From Pyropia haitanensis (Eukaryota; Rhodophyta; Bangiophyceae; Bangiales; Bangiaceae), in assembly GCA_008729055.1 (NCBI GenBank), contig SDUX01000006.1, positions 319,501 to 383,500 on the forward strand: a stretch of 64,000 nucleotides of DNA, in the 5' to 3' direction. Under the pieces are notes generated by a model. It saw nothing but the letters and a program-made list of their open reading frames with translations. It had not been told where the DNA came from and made no database searches. The position numbers and the translations under genes are program-made. Position 1 is the first letter of the stretch. Every line of letters starts with the position of its first letter. This document shows, piece by piece, positions 24,197 through 34,648 of this stretch.

Positions 24197-24788
24197 TGCA
24201 CCCTCGTCGGCGGCCGCCAACGCCCCAGTGCAGACAAGCCGCCGCGGCAGTGTCGCGAGCGCAGCGCCTGTCAAGGGCCGAGACGAGCGGGGTGGACGGG
24301 AAGGGGGTGGTCGTGGACGGCGGCGCGGGCGGGTGGGACCGGCGCGAGATGCTGGTGTGTTTGGGGGAGGGGCGGGGGCGGAGCAGGGGCGGAGCGGGGG
24401 GCGAGGCGGGCGACCCGCGGGGCGCTGGCGGCTGGCTTGTAGACGGGGCCGCGCGGCTGCCAGTCTGGCGCGGGTCGCACAGTGCTCTCGTGCGCCTACT
24501 AAAGACCCAAAGAATGAGACCCTCTTTACACGAACAAGTTACGGTACACGGCAAGAAAAAGAAACAGAAAGAGACATCACAGTGGTGGTGCAGTGCTCAC
24601 TGAGCCAGATAGATGGCGGCGCCTACAACACCAACGGTGCTGGTGGTCACGAGGACGCCCACCCCCCACCACCTGCCCGCGCCGCCAAGCCCCCCCCACC
24701 GCGCGCGCACGTCCGCCACCGCCGCCGCGGCGGCCGCGGCGGCGGCCTCCCCACCGCGGCACAGCTCGGCCCACGCCGCCGCCGCGAG
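24197..24788. other. Spacer between transposon A and the exonuclease 3' end
   Basis: No gene seen. Bases 24540-24600 are A-rich (AAGAAAAAGAAACAGAAAG), which read on the minus strand fits the T-rich 3' UTR of the exonuclease gene. Bases 24300-24430 are G-rich. Confidence 0.45.
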
Positions 24789-26852
24789 TCACGAGGCGGC
24801 CACCCCCCCCGCGGCGGCGGCCGCCGCCGCGACCACCCCCCCCCCACCGCCCCCGTCGCGCTTGCACCGGCCGCACAGCCGCCGCCCCGGCGGCGGCGGC
24901 CCGACCGCCGCGCGGCCCGCCGCCGACGGCGGCAGCAGCGGGCAGCCGCGCCGCGAGTGGTACACCGCCGACGGGGTTAGGTAGACGGCGTCGCCGGCGC
25001 GCAGCGGCGGCGGCGCGGCCGCCGCCGCCGCGGCCGCGGCGGGCCGCCCGCGCGGCGACCGCGGCGTGGACGTGTCGGTGACGGCGCCGGCGGGGACCGC
25101 CGCCGCCGCGCCGCCGCCGCTGGCGCTAGTGCACAGCGACTGGGACAGCGACGGGGCGTGGCGCACGCTGCGGCCACCGCCGTCGCCGCCGCTGCCGCCG
25201 CCGCCGCCGCTGCCGCCACCGCCGCCGCGCAGCGGCGACGCGCCCCCGCTGCTGCCGCCGCCCGTGACGCCCGTGCACGTGGACAATGGCGGCGTGGCCG
25301 CCGGCCGCGCGGCGGCCGCTGCCGGCCTGTCGGCGGCGGCCGCGGCGGCCGGGCGCGCCGCGCCGGGGCCCGCCGCCGTCAGCGCCGTGACGGCCGCACA
25401 CAGCTTGCACAGGCGGCGGCCCGGCGGGGGCGCCGGCGCCCACGCCAGCCGCCGCGGCGCGTGCGCCACCGTCGCGCACGACCGGTGGGTGTGGTACACT
25501 GCCGAGTTGGGGAGGTAGAGCGCCAGCGGTGCGTCGCCGTCGGCGGCGGCCGTCGGGGCCGGCGGCTGGGCGCGGGCGGCCGCCGCGTCGGGCGGGGTCG
25601 CCGCGGCAGCCGCGGCCCGCGCCGTGGCCGCGGCGGCCGCCGCCGCCACCGTCGCGCGCAGGGCGCAGGGCGGCGAGCCGCCGTCGCCCTTGGCCGCGCC
25701 AGAGGTGCTGCCGCCGCTGCCGCCGACGGCGGCGGCGGCGGCGGCGGCCGGGACGGCGCAGAGCTTGTCCGCCCAAAAGCCCTCCATCCCCCCCGGCAGC
25801 CGCTTGACCGCGTGCCGCAGCACCGCGTCGAGGGCGGCCACGTCCCCGAGCGCCCGGTGGGCCGCCTCGTTGACGACGCCCACGTGCGCGGCGACCGCCT
25901 CTTGGCGGTACGACGGCAGCGCGGGGTAGGCCACCTTGAACGCCTGCATGCTGCACGCAAACCGCCACGACGGCGGGAGCTCTGCGGGCGATGGCGCCGC
26001 CACCGCCGCAGCGGCGGCGGCCACCGGCTTGGCCACCGCCGCGCCGCCCGCGTCGTCGGCGTCGGCGTCGTCGTCGTCATCGTCGCCAGTGGTGGCGGTG
26101 GCCATCACCGACGCGGGCGACGCGCCCGCCCGCGCCGACTGGCGGGGGCGCGCCGGCGCCGACAACGCCGACGGCGCGGCGGCCGCCGCGGGCGGCGGCG
26201 CCAACCCCCCGCCCCCCCCCCGGCCCCCTCCGTGGCCGCCGCCGCCGCGGCGAGGCGCCCCAGCTCCGCGCCCAGCATGCGGCAGTCAAAGCGGGCGTTG
26301 TGGGCCACCCACAGCGCCACCGCGCCGTCGCCACGCGCGGCGAGCGCCGCGTCCACAAACGCGCGCGCGGCGGCCCAGGCGGTCCCAAACGGCGGCGCCG
26401 CCGCGACCATCGCGTCGGTGATGCCGTGGATTTTGGCGTTGGGGATCCGCCCGCCCGGGTGGATGAGCGCCGCAAAGTCGGTCGGCCCGGCGGGGCGGCC
26501 CGCCGCGGGGGGGGACGACAGCGACGACACGCGGATGGCGAGCTCGACCACCCGCGCCGACGACGACAGGCCGGTGGTCTCGGTGTCCCAGACAAACACC
26601 ACCAGGGGGGGGGAGCCCGGCCGCCCGCCCGCGGCGGCCCCGCCCACGCCGCCGGGACGCGCCGCGGCGGTGGCGGCGGCGGCGGTGGCGGCGGCGGCAG
26701 CCGCTGCCGCCGCGGCGTACGCGGCGGGGCTGTCTGGCGGCGCCCCCCCCGGCCGCAGCCGCCGCACCAACGACCGCGTGCGCCGCGCCGCCGCGACCGT
26801 GGTGGGCGCCGCCGTGGCGGGCGCCGCCGCCGAGGCGGCCGCCGCGGCGGCG

Positions 26853-26884
<32 letters not shown>

Positions 26885-26947
26885 GACGGCCACCGCGGGC
26901 CGCTCGGGGGCGGCCACCGCCACCGCCGCCACGGCCGAGCCGGCCAT
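24789..26947 (-). CDS. DEDDh (DnaQ-like) 3'-5' exonuclease with two C-terminal Cys/His modules
   Basis: ATG 26945-26947 is the only upstream ATG in frame, and TGA is at 24789-24791, giving about 719 residues. After an Ala-rich N-terminus, Exo I is VFVWDTETTGL with the Asp at residue 121, followed by IHGITDAMV. Exo II is WVAHNARFD near 215-221. Exo III, with its catalytic His and Asp, is AHRALGDVAALD near 362. Together these give the D-E-D-H-D set of the family, which removes nucleotides from DNA or RNA 3' ends. The C-terminus carries two copies of a module: VYHTHRSC then GRRLCKLC near 500, and VYHSRRGC then GRRLCGRC near 670. Such Y-H-x4-C plus CxxC units look zinc-binding. A C10 run at 26212-26221 separates Exo II from Exo III by a frame change. 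Inverted transposon copies lie on both sides. Confidence 0.9.
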
Positions 26948-28112
26948 GCCGCACGGCCGTCGAGGCGCCGCGTCCGCGGGGTTGTCAAGCGGGTGCCCGC
27001 AGGGCGAGAGGGGGCGGGGGGGGGGGTTGGACCGGCGAGCCACGGGCGTGACCACGACCGCCACGGGAATGACCACACCCGCCACGGGGCAAGGCAGGGG
27101 AGGGGAGGGGGCGGCGGATGGCAGGGGCCGGCACACAAACTGGACACCACCACCACCCCGCCAACGGCCCAGGCCGGCAAAGGCGCCGGTCTTATACACC
27201 ACCGGGGGGCGGGGGGGGGGGGGGGGGGTGCGACACGCCACGCCCGCCGCCAACCGCCGCCGCCCGCCGCGGCCCCCACAGACGGGCGGCAACGGGGGCG
27301 GCCGCCGCGGCGGGCGGCGGCGGCCGCCAGGCGGCGGCCGCGGCCGACGGGTGCCGCGCCGGCCGCGCCGCGTGGCCAGCCGCCGCGGCAGCGCAACGGC
27401 GGTGGACGAGCAGCCGCGGTTGGTTGGGGGGGGCGGCGCCCGCGCGGGCGGGGGGGCGGGGGGGGGCGGGCGGGCGGGCGTGGTCGGGGGGGGGGGGGGG
27501 GGGGGGGGGTTGGCGTAGCGCGCCGGGACAACGCGGCCGGCCGGCCGGCCGCCGCCGTCGCGGGCGGGCCGGCACGCGGCAAAGCGCGGGCGGGGGGGGG
27601 TGTGGGGTGGGGCGGGCGGGCGGGCGGGCGCGCGCGGCACCCTCTCCGGCCCTCTGTCCGCGTCCCCCCCCCCCCGGCTGAAGCGGGCGCTGGGGCGCGA
27701 CGCCGCTCGCCCGCCGCCAGCACGCGCCGGCCGTGGTCTCTGCCCCCCCCGTGGGCGCGTGGGGGGGGGTCGGGGAGAGGAGGCCGCCGACGTGGCGCGC
27801 GCGGATTGGCCCAGCTCATGGCCCCCCAACAAATACAGTCGGTGCTGGATGCAGTCGTGCACGCGCCCGACTCGGACAGTCACTGGGCACTGGCTGCTGA
27901 GCTGTACCAAAACGATCGGTGGTTCGGGCACTGTGGGGGATGCCGTCGTCGATCGATAGTGTAATTACAAACAAGACGACTTGGGTCTTTACCTTTGACT
28001 CCCTGGCATTGAGGTTTGGGTACTACTCGTGTCCTGTGCGTCACCCCCCTCCCCAATCCAGTTTTGCGCCCCCACACGCCCGCGCCGTCCCGATCCTCTT
28101 CCGTGCCAGCCT
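26948..28112. other. 5' flank of the exonuclease gene
   Basis: No gene seen. It is extremely G-rich on the plus strand, with a run of about 20 G at 27489-27509. From about 27800 the composition drops towards AT as transposon B is approached. Open frames here are Arg/Gly shadow frames. Confidence 0.45.
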
Positions 28113-29525
28113 GCGCAGTGGGCTTTGTTGCGGGATCCTCTTCAAGCGCTTATCAAAAGCAGAACCTTGCGGAAATCACGATCCAGGGCGATCATGAAGT
28201 GCCCTAGAGACCCCGTAGAGGCCGATTTCTTGAAGAAAACGTGATAAACCTTGAAGTCACTTTGAACACCTGCTCGGACATGGGGTTGCAGTACACCACA
28301 AGGTGCGTCTCAGTGCGGGCTACACAGTGATCTACTGAACGATGATGTCCACGCAGGTCTTGACCCATTATTCAAGGTTTATCAAGCTTTCTTCAAGTGC
28401 TAATGCACACAGCTCTCGCGCCGCATTAAGCGTGATCACGCTCTCCTAATAGAAGTACAGCATCGACAAGAGCTTGTAGCCCCCGTTTCACCTGAAAAGT
28501 CGCATGTTTCTTGGATTGTATCCCGGCATTTATGCAGCTCGCCGGAGTTGATCACGTGAGGCGCACGCCGTATCTCGGCGGCCTGCAGATCTTCCTGAGA
28601 GTTTTTTTTTCAATTACGCGGTACAGTACCCCCCCCCGCAGGGTCCATTGTAGGGGGCAGGGAGAGTGAGAGAGGGGGAGGGAGACCTCTCCCTCTGAAC
28701 GCTTGACGGCCTAAAAATGACGCCGCCATGACCTGAGTATCGTTGGTCCCAAAGACTGCGCTTTGTAGAGACAATGACGCAGATGTACGTGTACATCAGG
28801 GTACCTGTTGACCGCGACGCGAGCAACCGAACACGGTAACAACCATGTCATGGAGCGAAAGGAAGTGGGTATGCGGAACGTCACGAGCTGCGTACGGCTC
28901 CAACTCGATGCACCTCATACACGCCAACGTTCTGGAGCGTGCGTGCTAAAAAATCTTCCAGCGGTCGGTGCTCTGGTCTGGCCCACAACTTGGTGTGGTG
29001 TCAAGAGTTTCTTTCTCGTTGTGCTGGTGGAACAAGAGGGAGGACATCAGGGAGGGTGCGGGGAACACGGCGGCGAGCTATCATGGACAATATGCGTTGG
29101 CTTGAAATACACTGTGACGTTCGTGTGGCTGGTGGTGTCACCGAAGCACGCGGTGCGGATGCAGATTGTAGACGGGCCTGTTTGTGTCTTCCGATGCGCT
29201 TCGTCCGGCGTCATCAGCCGGGCCATGGAGAGGGATTGTCGGCCGCTCAGGGATGGTTTTCGTGGTCCCCGCGAGGACTGTGATGGAGAGTTACCGAAAC
29301 TTGACAGCCAATTGGATGCTCCTTAGTAGGGAACCCATCACCTCCCTTCAATATACTTTACCGTATTTGTCAACCTTTTAAGTGTGAGGATCGACCTCTA
29401 ATCCACTCAGTTGGGGCGGCGGCCGCCGCGGCGCGTGCGACCACTTCAAGGAAAATCAAGGTTTGTTCAAGCCCTTCCGGCTTGAAGAGCGCAAAACGTG
29501 GATCCCGGTTTTAGGCCCACTGCGC
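28113..29525. mobile_element. Non-autonomous DNA transposon copy B, inverted relative to copy A
   Basis: The left end reads GCGCAGTGGGCTTTGTTG, then CGGGATCC. The reverse complement of the right end reads GCGCAGTGGGCCTAAAACC, then GGGATCC. The right end matches copy A's left end for about 90 bases, including CTCTTCA, GCCGGAAGG and TTTCCTTGAAG. The left interior shares GCGGAAATC, TGATAAACCTTGA and ACCACAAGGTGCG with copy A's right end. CTTGAAG and TTCAAGG motifs cluster near both ends. No transposase frame is visible. It sits between the divergent exonuclease and J-protein genes, so it probably landed in their shared upstream region. Confidence 0.68.
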
Positions 29526-29565
29526 TGCCCGTGCCCTCCACCTCCACCTTGAGTTGACCGCCGCC

Positions 29566-29670
29566 GCCACCCCCACTACCGCCACCCCTACCACCGCCAC
29601 CCCTACCACCGCCACCCCTACCACCGCCACCCCCACTACCGCCACCCCTACCACCGCCACCCCCACCCCG
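29566..29670. repeat. 15-bp minisatellite, seven copies
   Basis: The unit is GCCACCCCTACCACC with minor changes, in register from 29566 to 29670. It lies between the right end of transposon B and the ATG of the J-protein gene, so it belongs to that gene's promoter or 5' UTR. Confidence 0.85.
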
Positions 29671-29700
29671 ACGCCCACGCCGACGCCCACCCCCACGACG

Positions 29701-30494
29701 ATGGAGCCACCTCCCACCAACCCCTACGCCGTCCTCGGCCTCGACTGGCGGACCGCCGCGGCCCTCCCGCCCGCCGCCATTACGCGCGCGTACCGCCGCG
29801 CCGCGCTGCGGGTGCACCCCGACAAGAACCCGCACCGCCCACCCGCCGCCGCCGCCGCCGCCTTTGCCGCCGTCTTTGCCGCGTACGAGGCGCTCGCCGC
29901 GGCCGACACGCGCGCGGCGGTCGACGGCCGCCTCGCCGCCGCCGCCGCGGCGGGTGCCGCCGCCGCCGCGCGGGACGCGGCCATGGACGGGGCACGCCGC
30001 GCGGCACGGTCCGCGCTCGAGCGGCGGGAGGCAGAGGCGGCGGCCGCCGCCGCGGCGGCGGCGGCGACGGCGGCGGCGGCGGCGGCGGCAGGGGGCGGGG
30101 GGGAGGGGGGGGGGCGCCCGCGGGGGGGGGGGGGCTCCAGCGGGGACGACCCGCTGCGCCAGCGGCGGCCGACGCGGCGGCGGCGGCCGCGACGGCCGCC
30201 GCCGCCGCCGCCGCCGCCCGCGACGCGCGGATGCGGGCGGAGCTGGAGCGGCTGCGGCGGGAGCTCGCCGCGGACGCGCCGGCCGCCCGCCGCGCCGGCC
30301 GCGCCGACGCGGCGGGCGGGGCGGCGGGGGCGTGGCGCGGGCGCGGCGCCGCCGCGGCGGCGGCGGCGGCGGCTGGGGGGGCGGCCGCCGCGGCGGCGGC
30401 GCCGCCGGTCGGCGCCCACGCGCGGCGGTACGCGTCGTTTGGGGCGTACGAGGCCGCGACGCTGCGGCGGTGTGGCTATGGGGGGGGGGGGTGA
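29701..30494 (+). CDS. DNAJC17: DNAJC17/Cwc23-like J-domain protein
   Basis: ATG 29701 is the first ATG in frame. The protein starts with NPYAVLGLDW, then AYRRAALRVHPDKNP carrying the HPD tripeptide (29815) that stimulates Hsp70 ATPase. After the J domain come D-TRAAVDGRL and ALERREAEA, which match the helical part of DNAJC17. The G-rich stretch 30091-30134 breaks the frame. In the next frame MRAELERLRRELAAD resumes the coiled-coil region, and the end YASFGAYEAATLRRCGYGG recalls the conserved C-terminal (D/F)-x-x-YE-x-x-x-L element. Total length is about 264 residues, against 304 for the human protein (figure from memory). The RRM present in animal and plant homologues is not visible. Known DNAJC17 and yeast Cwc23 act with the spliceosome in the nucleus. 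The family call rests on the J domain plus the flanking order, and other type III J proteins remain possible. Confidence 0.78.
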
Positions 30495-30650
30495 CGCCGC
30501 GGAGGGGGGGGGGGTGACGCCGCGGAGGGGGGGGGGGGGGGGGGGGGGGGGGCGCCAGATGGAGGGAGAGGGGGTGGCCGCCGCCGCGGGGAGGGGGGTA
30601 GGGCGCGCGTGGTGTGAGGCGCGCGCGGCGCGGCGGCGGCGGCGGCCGGC

Positions 30651-30697
<47 letters not shown>

Positions 30698-32148
30698 TGG
30701 CCGGCGCACGGCGTCCCCCCCTGCGGCCGCCGCGGCGGGCGGCCGCGGTCGCGGCCGCGGCGGCTGGGCCGCCACGCGCGGCGAGCGGCACGGGCGGTGG
30801 AAAAAGGGGGCGGGGGGGGGGGGGGGGAGTTGCGCTGCCGCCGCCGCCGCCGCCCGCCGGCTCCCCCGGCATGCCGCCGCGGGGAGCAGCCCCGCGGCGG
30901 CGCGGTCGGCGGCCGCCGGCCGCGCGCGACGGCGGCGGCGGCGGCGGCGGCGCGGCCGGGGCGGCCGCCGCCGCCGCCGGCCGCGCGGCGCCGCCGCCGC
31001 CGCCGCCACCGCCGCCGCTGCGGCCGCCACCGCCGCCGCCGCCGCCGCGCCGCGCCGCCACCACCACCGCCGGGGCTGTTGCTGTGGCGGGCGTGCTGGT
31101 GCACCCGCTCCTCGCCGCCCATTCCCCGCTGCGGGGCGTCGCGTACGTCGGTTGCGGCCAGCGGGCAAGGCGCCGCGGCGGTCGCGGTCGCGCCGCACCG
31201 CGGCCGCCCCGCGTTTCGCGGCCAGCCAGCGGAGCCGGCGTCCACGGCCCACCCCCGTCGCCCCCCCACCCTTCTCCCCTCCTGTCCCCCTCTCCCCCAC
31301 CCGCGCCGCCCTACCCCTGTCCCCCCCCCGCCCCCTCTTGGGTCCGCCCCCACGCCAACCCGTCAGGGCGCTGGCGCGGTGCTCATGGCCGCCCCCCCCC
31401 CCCCCCCCCCGCCCCCCCCACCCCCTGCCGCCGCCGCCGCTGCCGCCGCCGTCGCCGCCGCCGCCGCCGGCTGCTCCCGCGGCGGCCACGCCACGCCCCG
31501 ACGCGGCGTCGGCCGCCGTCGTCGCCACCACCGCCGTGACCACCGCGGCGGGCGTCGGCTGGGCGGCGCCGTTGCGCCACCGCCCGCCGCCGTCGACGGC
31601 CGCCGCGGTGGGGACGGCGGCGGGCGGCGGCCGCCCCGCCGCCGCTGCCACCGCCGCCGCCGCCGGCGGTCGGCGTGGACCGCGGGCGGCGGCGGCGGCG
31701 GCGGCGGCGTCGCCGCCGCGTCTGCCAGGGTGGCCGTCGCGGTTGTGGCCGTCGCGGTTGTGGCGGCCGCGGCTACCGCGGTGGTCTGCTGGCGGCGGTC
31801 GGGCAAGCCGGGGGGGGGGGGGGGGTGGGGAGTGAGGGGGGGGAGGGGCGGCGGCAGCGGTGGGCGGGGAGACGGTTGGAGCTGCGGCGGGGCGGAAAGG
31901 GGCGGGGGGAGGGGTACGGAGGGTCAGACCGGGGCGGGGCGGCGATGGTGGGGGGGGGGGGGGGGTGACCGCAGCGTGTTTGCGTCGGCCGTCGCCGATG
32001 CTCTGGCGTGGAACGCTTGGGGATGGGTCACCACCGCCCGTCAAGGCCGCGGCTTTGGTGTGGAGCGCTCGCGTACTGTACGGTGTGCGGTGTACCTCCC
32101 AGTGTTTTTGAACGCTCACAGACTCGCGCGCATGAACGGTGGCGCCCG
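30495..32148. other. Spacer between convergent J-protein and WS/DGAT genes
   Basis: No confident gene. G-runs follow the J-protein stop (30480-30552). Bases 31258-31430 are C-rich. A possible short plus-strand frame starts at ATG 31385 and would reach a hydrophobic stretch, RVAVAVVAVAVVAAAATAVV, near 31725-31785 followed by CWRRSGKP. It needs two frame changes and is composed only of Ala/Val/Pro/Gly, so I do not annotate it as a gene. Confidence 0.4.
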
Positions 32149-34152
32149 TTACGTGCCCCGCCGGCGCCCTCCCCCCGGCCGCCGCTCAAGCAGCCCCCCA
32201 CAGGTGTACCCCGAGCAGGCCGACGACGCACCGGGCTGCCGCCGCCGGCCGCCGGTGTCGCAACCGCCCGCGCGCGCCGACGGGAGCACCCCCACCCCCC
32301 CCCCAGCCGTGGCGCCTGCCGGCGCGCCCCGCGGGTCGGCTGCCGCCGCGCGCCGCGTGGCGGCCGCCGCCGCGGCGGCGGCGCCCCCCCCGGCGGCGGC
32401 CATCGCGACGAGCGCGTCCAGCTCCGCGACGAGGCCGTCGGCGAGGGCGGCGGCTCCCCCCCCCCCAGCGCGGTGGCGTCGCCATACACCCCCACCGTGA
32501 GGGTGCCCGCGTAGCTAAACACGCCGACGCTCGCGCCCACCCGCCCCGCGGTCGGCACCAAAAACGCCACGCCCGCCACGCGGCGGCCGCCGACGCGGAC
32601 GCGGCGCGTCGGGCCGGGCACGTTGGAAAAGGTCAGGCTCACCCGGCGGGTCAGGCGCGCCCACGCGGCCGCCCGGAGGCGGCAGGGCAGCGCGCCGAGC
32701 AGCGAAAACGCGGCGGCGGTCAGCGCGGGCTCGCACCCGCGCTTGAGCGCCCGGTACGCGCCGGTCGTCGCCGCGAGGCGGCCGGCGGGGGTGGCCTCCC
32801 CGACGGGCAGGGGCGCGGCGAGGAGCGCAAAGCGGTTGCCCAGCAGCCCCGGGGGGTGGGGGGGGGAAGGGCGCGCCGTCGGGGGGTGGGGGGGGGGGCG
32901 CCGTCGCCGGCGGGTGCAACGAAAAGGGCATGCCAACGTGGAGCTGTGGCGGCAGCCGCGGCGCGCCCGCGGCGCCGGCGCCCAGGTGCGCGCGCACGGC
33001 GCCCGCCAGCGCGGCGGCGGCGAGGTCATTGAGGGTGGGCCGGCCCGGCAGGCGCGCCGCGGCGGCCTTGAGCGGCGCCAGCGGCACCGCCCGCACCGCG
33101 ACGGCCTTGACGCCCGTCAGGCGGGCGGGCGACAGCGACGTGCGCGGGTCGGGCGCGGCGAGCGTGCCGACAAAGACGCGGCCCGCGGCGGCAACGGCGG
33201 CGGCGGCGGCGCGGAGCCACGCCGCCGCCGTGGCGGCCGCCGTCGGCGGCCGCGCGCCGGCCGCGGCCGCGGCCGCTGCGGCGGACCTGTGCCGGGACGG
33301 CACGGGCAGCAGGCGCGCCAGCCGCGCGGCCTGCCGGGCGGCCACGGCGGCCGCGCCGCCGCCGCCGCCCGCGCAATCGTCGTCATCATCGACGAGGCCC
33401 AGGAGGAGGAACTTGACAAGGGACACCCCGTCCGCCACCGCGTGGTGCACGCGCAGCACGCAGGTGGTGAACCCTGCGGGGCGGGTCCCCCCTCCCGCTT
33501 CCTCTCCCGCGTCGGCAGCCGCCGCGTCCCCCGACTGTGCGTCACGACCGTCGCCACCGTCGCCGCCGTCCCCGCCGCCGCCGCCGCCGCCGACGCCGCC
33601 GCTGTCGCTGCCGTCCCCCTCCGCGCCCGGCAGGGCCACACCTGGAAAAATGTCGAGGTGCCACAGCGGCCGATCCCGTGGGAGGGCCTCGCTGCCCAGC
33701 CGCGCGAGCGCGGCGGGGAGCCCCCCCCGCGGCACCCCCGGCGGGTGGAGCGTCAGGTGCGCCGCCGCGACCGCCGCCGCCGCCGCCGCCTCCCCCCCCT
33801 CCCCCGTCACCGCGGCAGCGGCAGCCGCGGCGGTGGCTCCCGCGGCGGCGGCGGCGGTGGCGGCGGCGGCGGCGGCGCCCCCCCGCCCCGCCGACGGCGG
33901 CAGCCACACGGGGTGGCGGGCGCCCGCGGGGGGTGGGACGGCCCACAGGCGCGGCTCGGCGGCCGCCCGGCGGATGAGCACCGCCGCCAGGGCGGCCGCG
34001 TCCGCGGCGGCCGCGGCGGGGGAGGCGGGCGCCGCGACGGTGAGGGCGGCGAGGATGGTGGGGTCGTTGGTGGGGGGGGCGTCGAGGAGGACCGCCTCGA
34101 TGGGGGACAGCCGCTCGGGCTGCGCGGCGGGGGGGGGGACCTGCCACCACAT
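32149..34152 (-). CDS. Wax ester synthase / diacylglycerol acyltransferase (WS/DGAT)
   Basis: ATG 34150-34152 is the first ATG in frame, and TAA is at 32149-32151, about 667 residues. The N-terminus has ERLSPIEAVLLDAPP, typical of the family. RPLWHLDIF precedes the catalytic RVHHAVADG (HHxxxDG) near residue 235. RPTLNDLAAAALAGAV lies near 365. The C-terminal DUF1298-type half includes NRFALLAAPLPVG, SNVPGP near 505 and SVGVFSYAGTLTVGVYGD. These enzymes join acyl-CoA to a fatty alcohol or to diacylglycerol, making wax esters or triacylglycerol at membranes and lipid droplets. Frame changes occur at G/C-runs 32851-32866 and 32456-32466, inside otherwise continuous homology. The last 75 residues, after ALVAMAAAGGG, are not conserved. 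It converges with the J-protein gene and diverges from the sulfotransferase gene. Confidence 0.88.
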
Positions 34153-34614
34153 GGTGGCGGCCAGGGGGGAGGGGTGGCCCGCCGCCGCTGCCGCCGCCGC
34201 TGTTGCCACCACCGCCGCCGCCGCCGTCGCCGCGGCAATGACCACCGCCGACGCCACCGCCGTCGCCACCTCTGTGGAGGGCGAGACCGAGACGGCGGCG
34301 GAGGCCGCCGCCGCCGCCGCCGCCGCCGCGGGCGCGGGCTCCCCCGCCGCCAACGACCCTGTCGGCACCGCCGCCGCCGCCGCCACCGACGGCCAGGAGG
34401 ACGTGGCGGCAATGAGACAGTCACAGGGCGGGGTGGCGGTCGAGTGGTCCCAGGGGGCGGCCGGTGACGTTGCGCCTGGTGGAGGCTCCCACGGCGGCCA
34501 AAGACGAACGGAGCACCGTCGCCACGACGCGACACGCCACTACACACGGTACCGCCACCGCATCCACCGCTACCGCCACCGCATCCACCGCCACCGCCAC
34601 CACCACCGCTACCA

Positions 34615-34648
<34 letters not shown>

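Noticed and set aside
31385..31840. Possible small membrane protein with a Val/Ala helix
   Set aside because: It needs two frame changes, and the helix is a simple GTGGCCGTCGCGGTT repeat.
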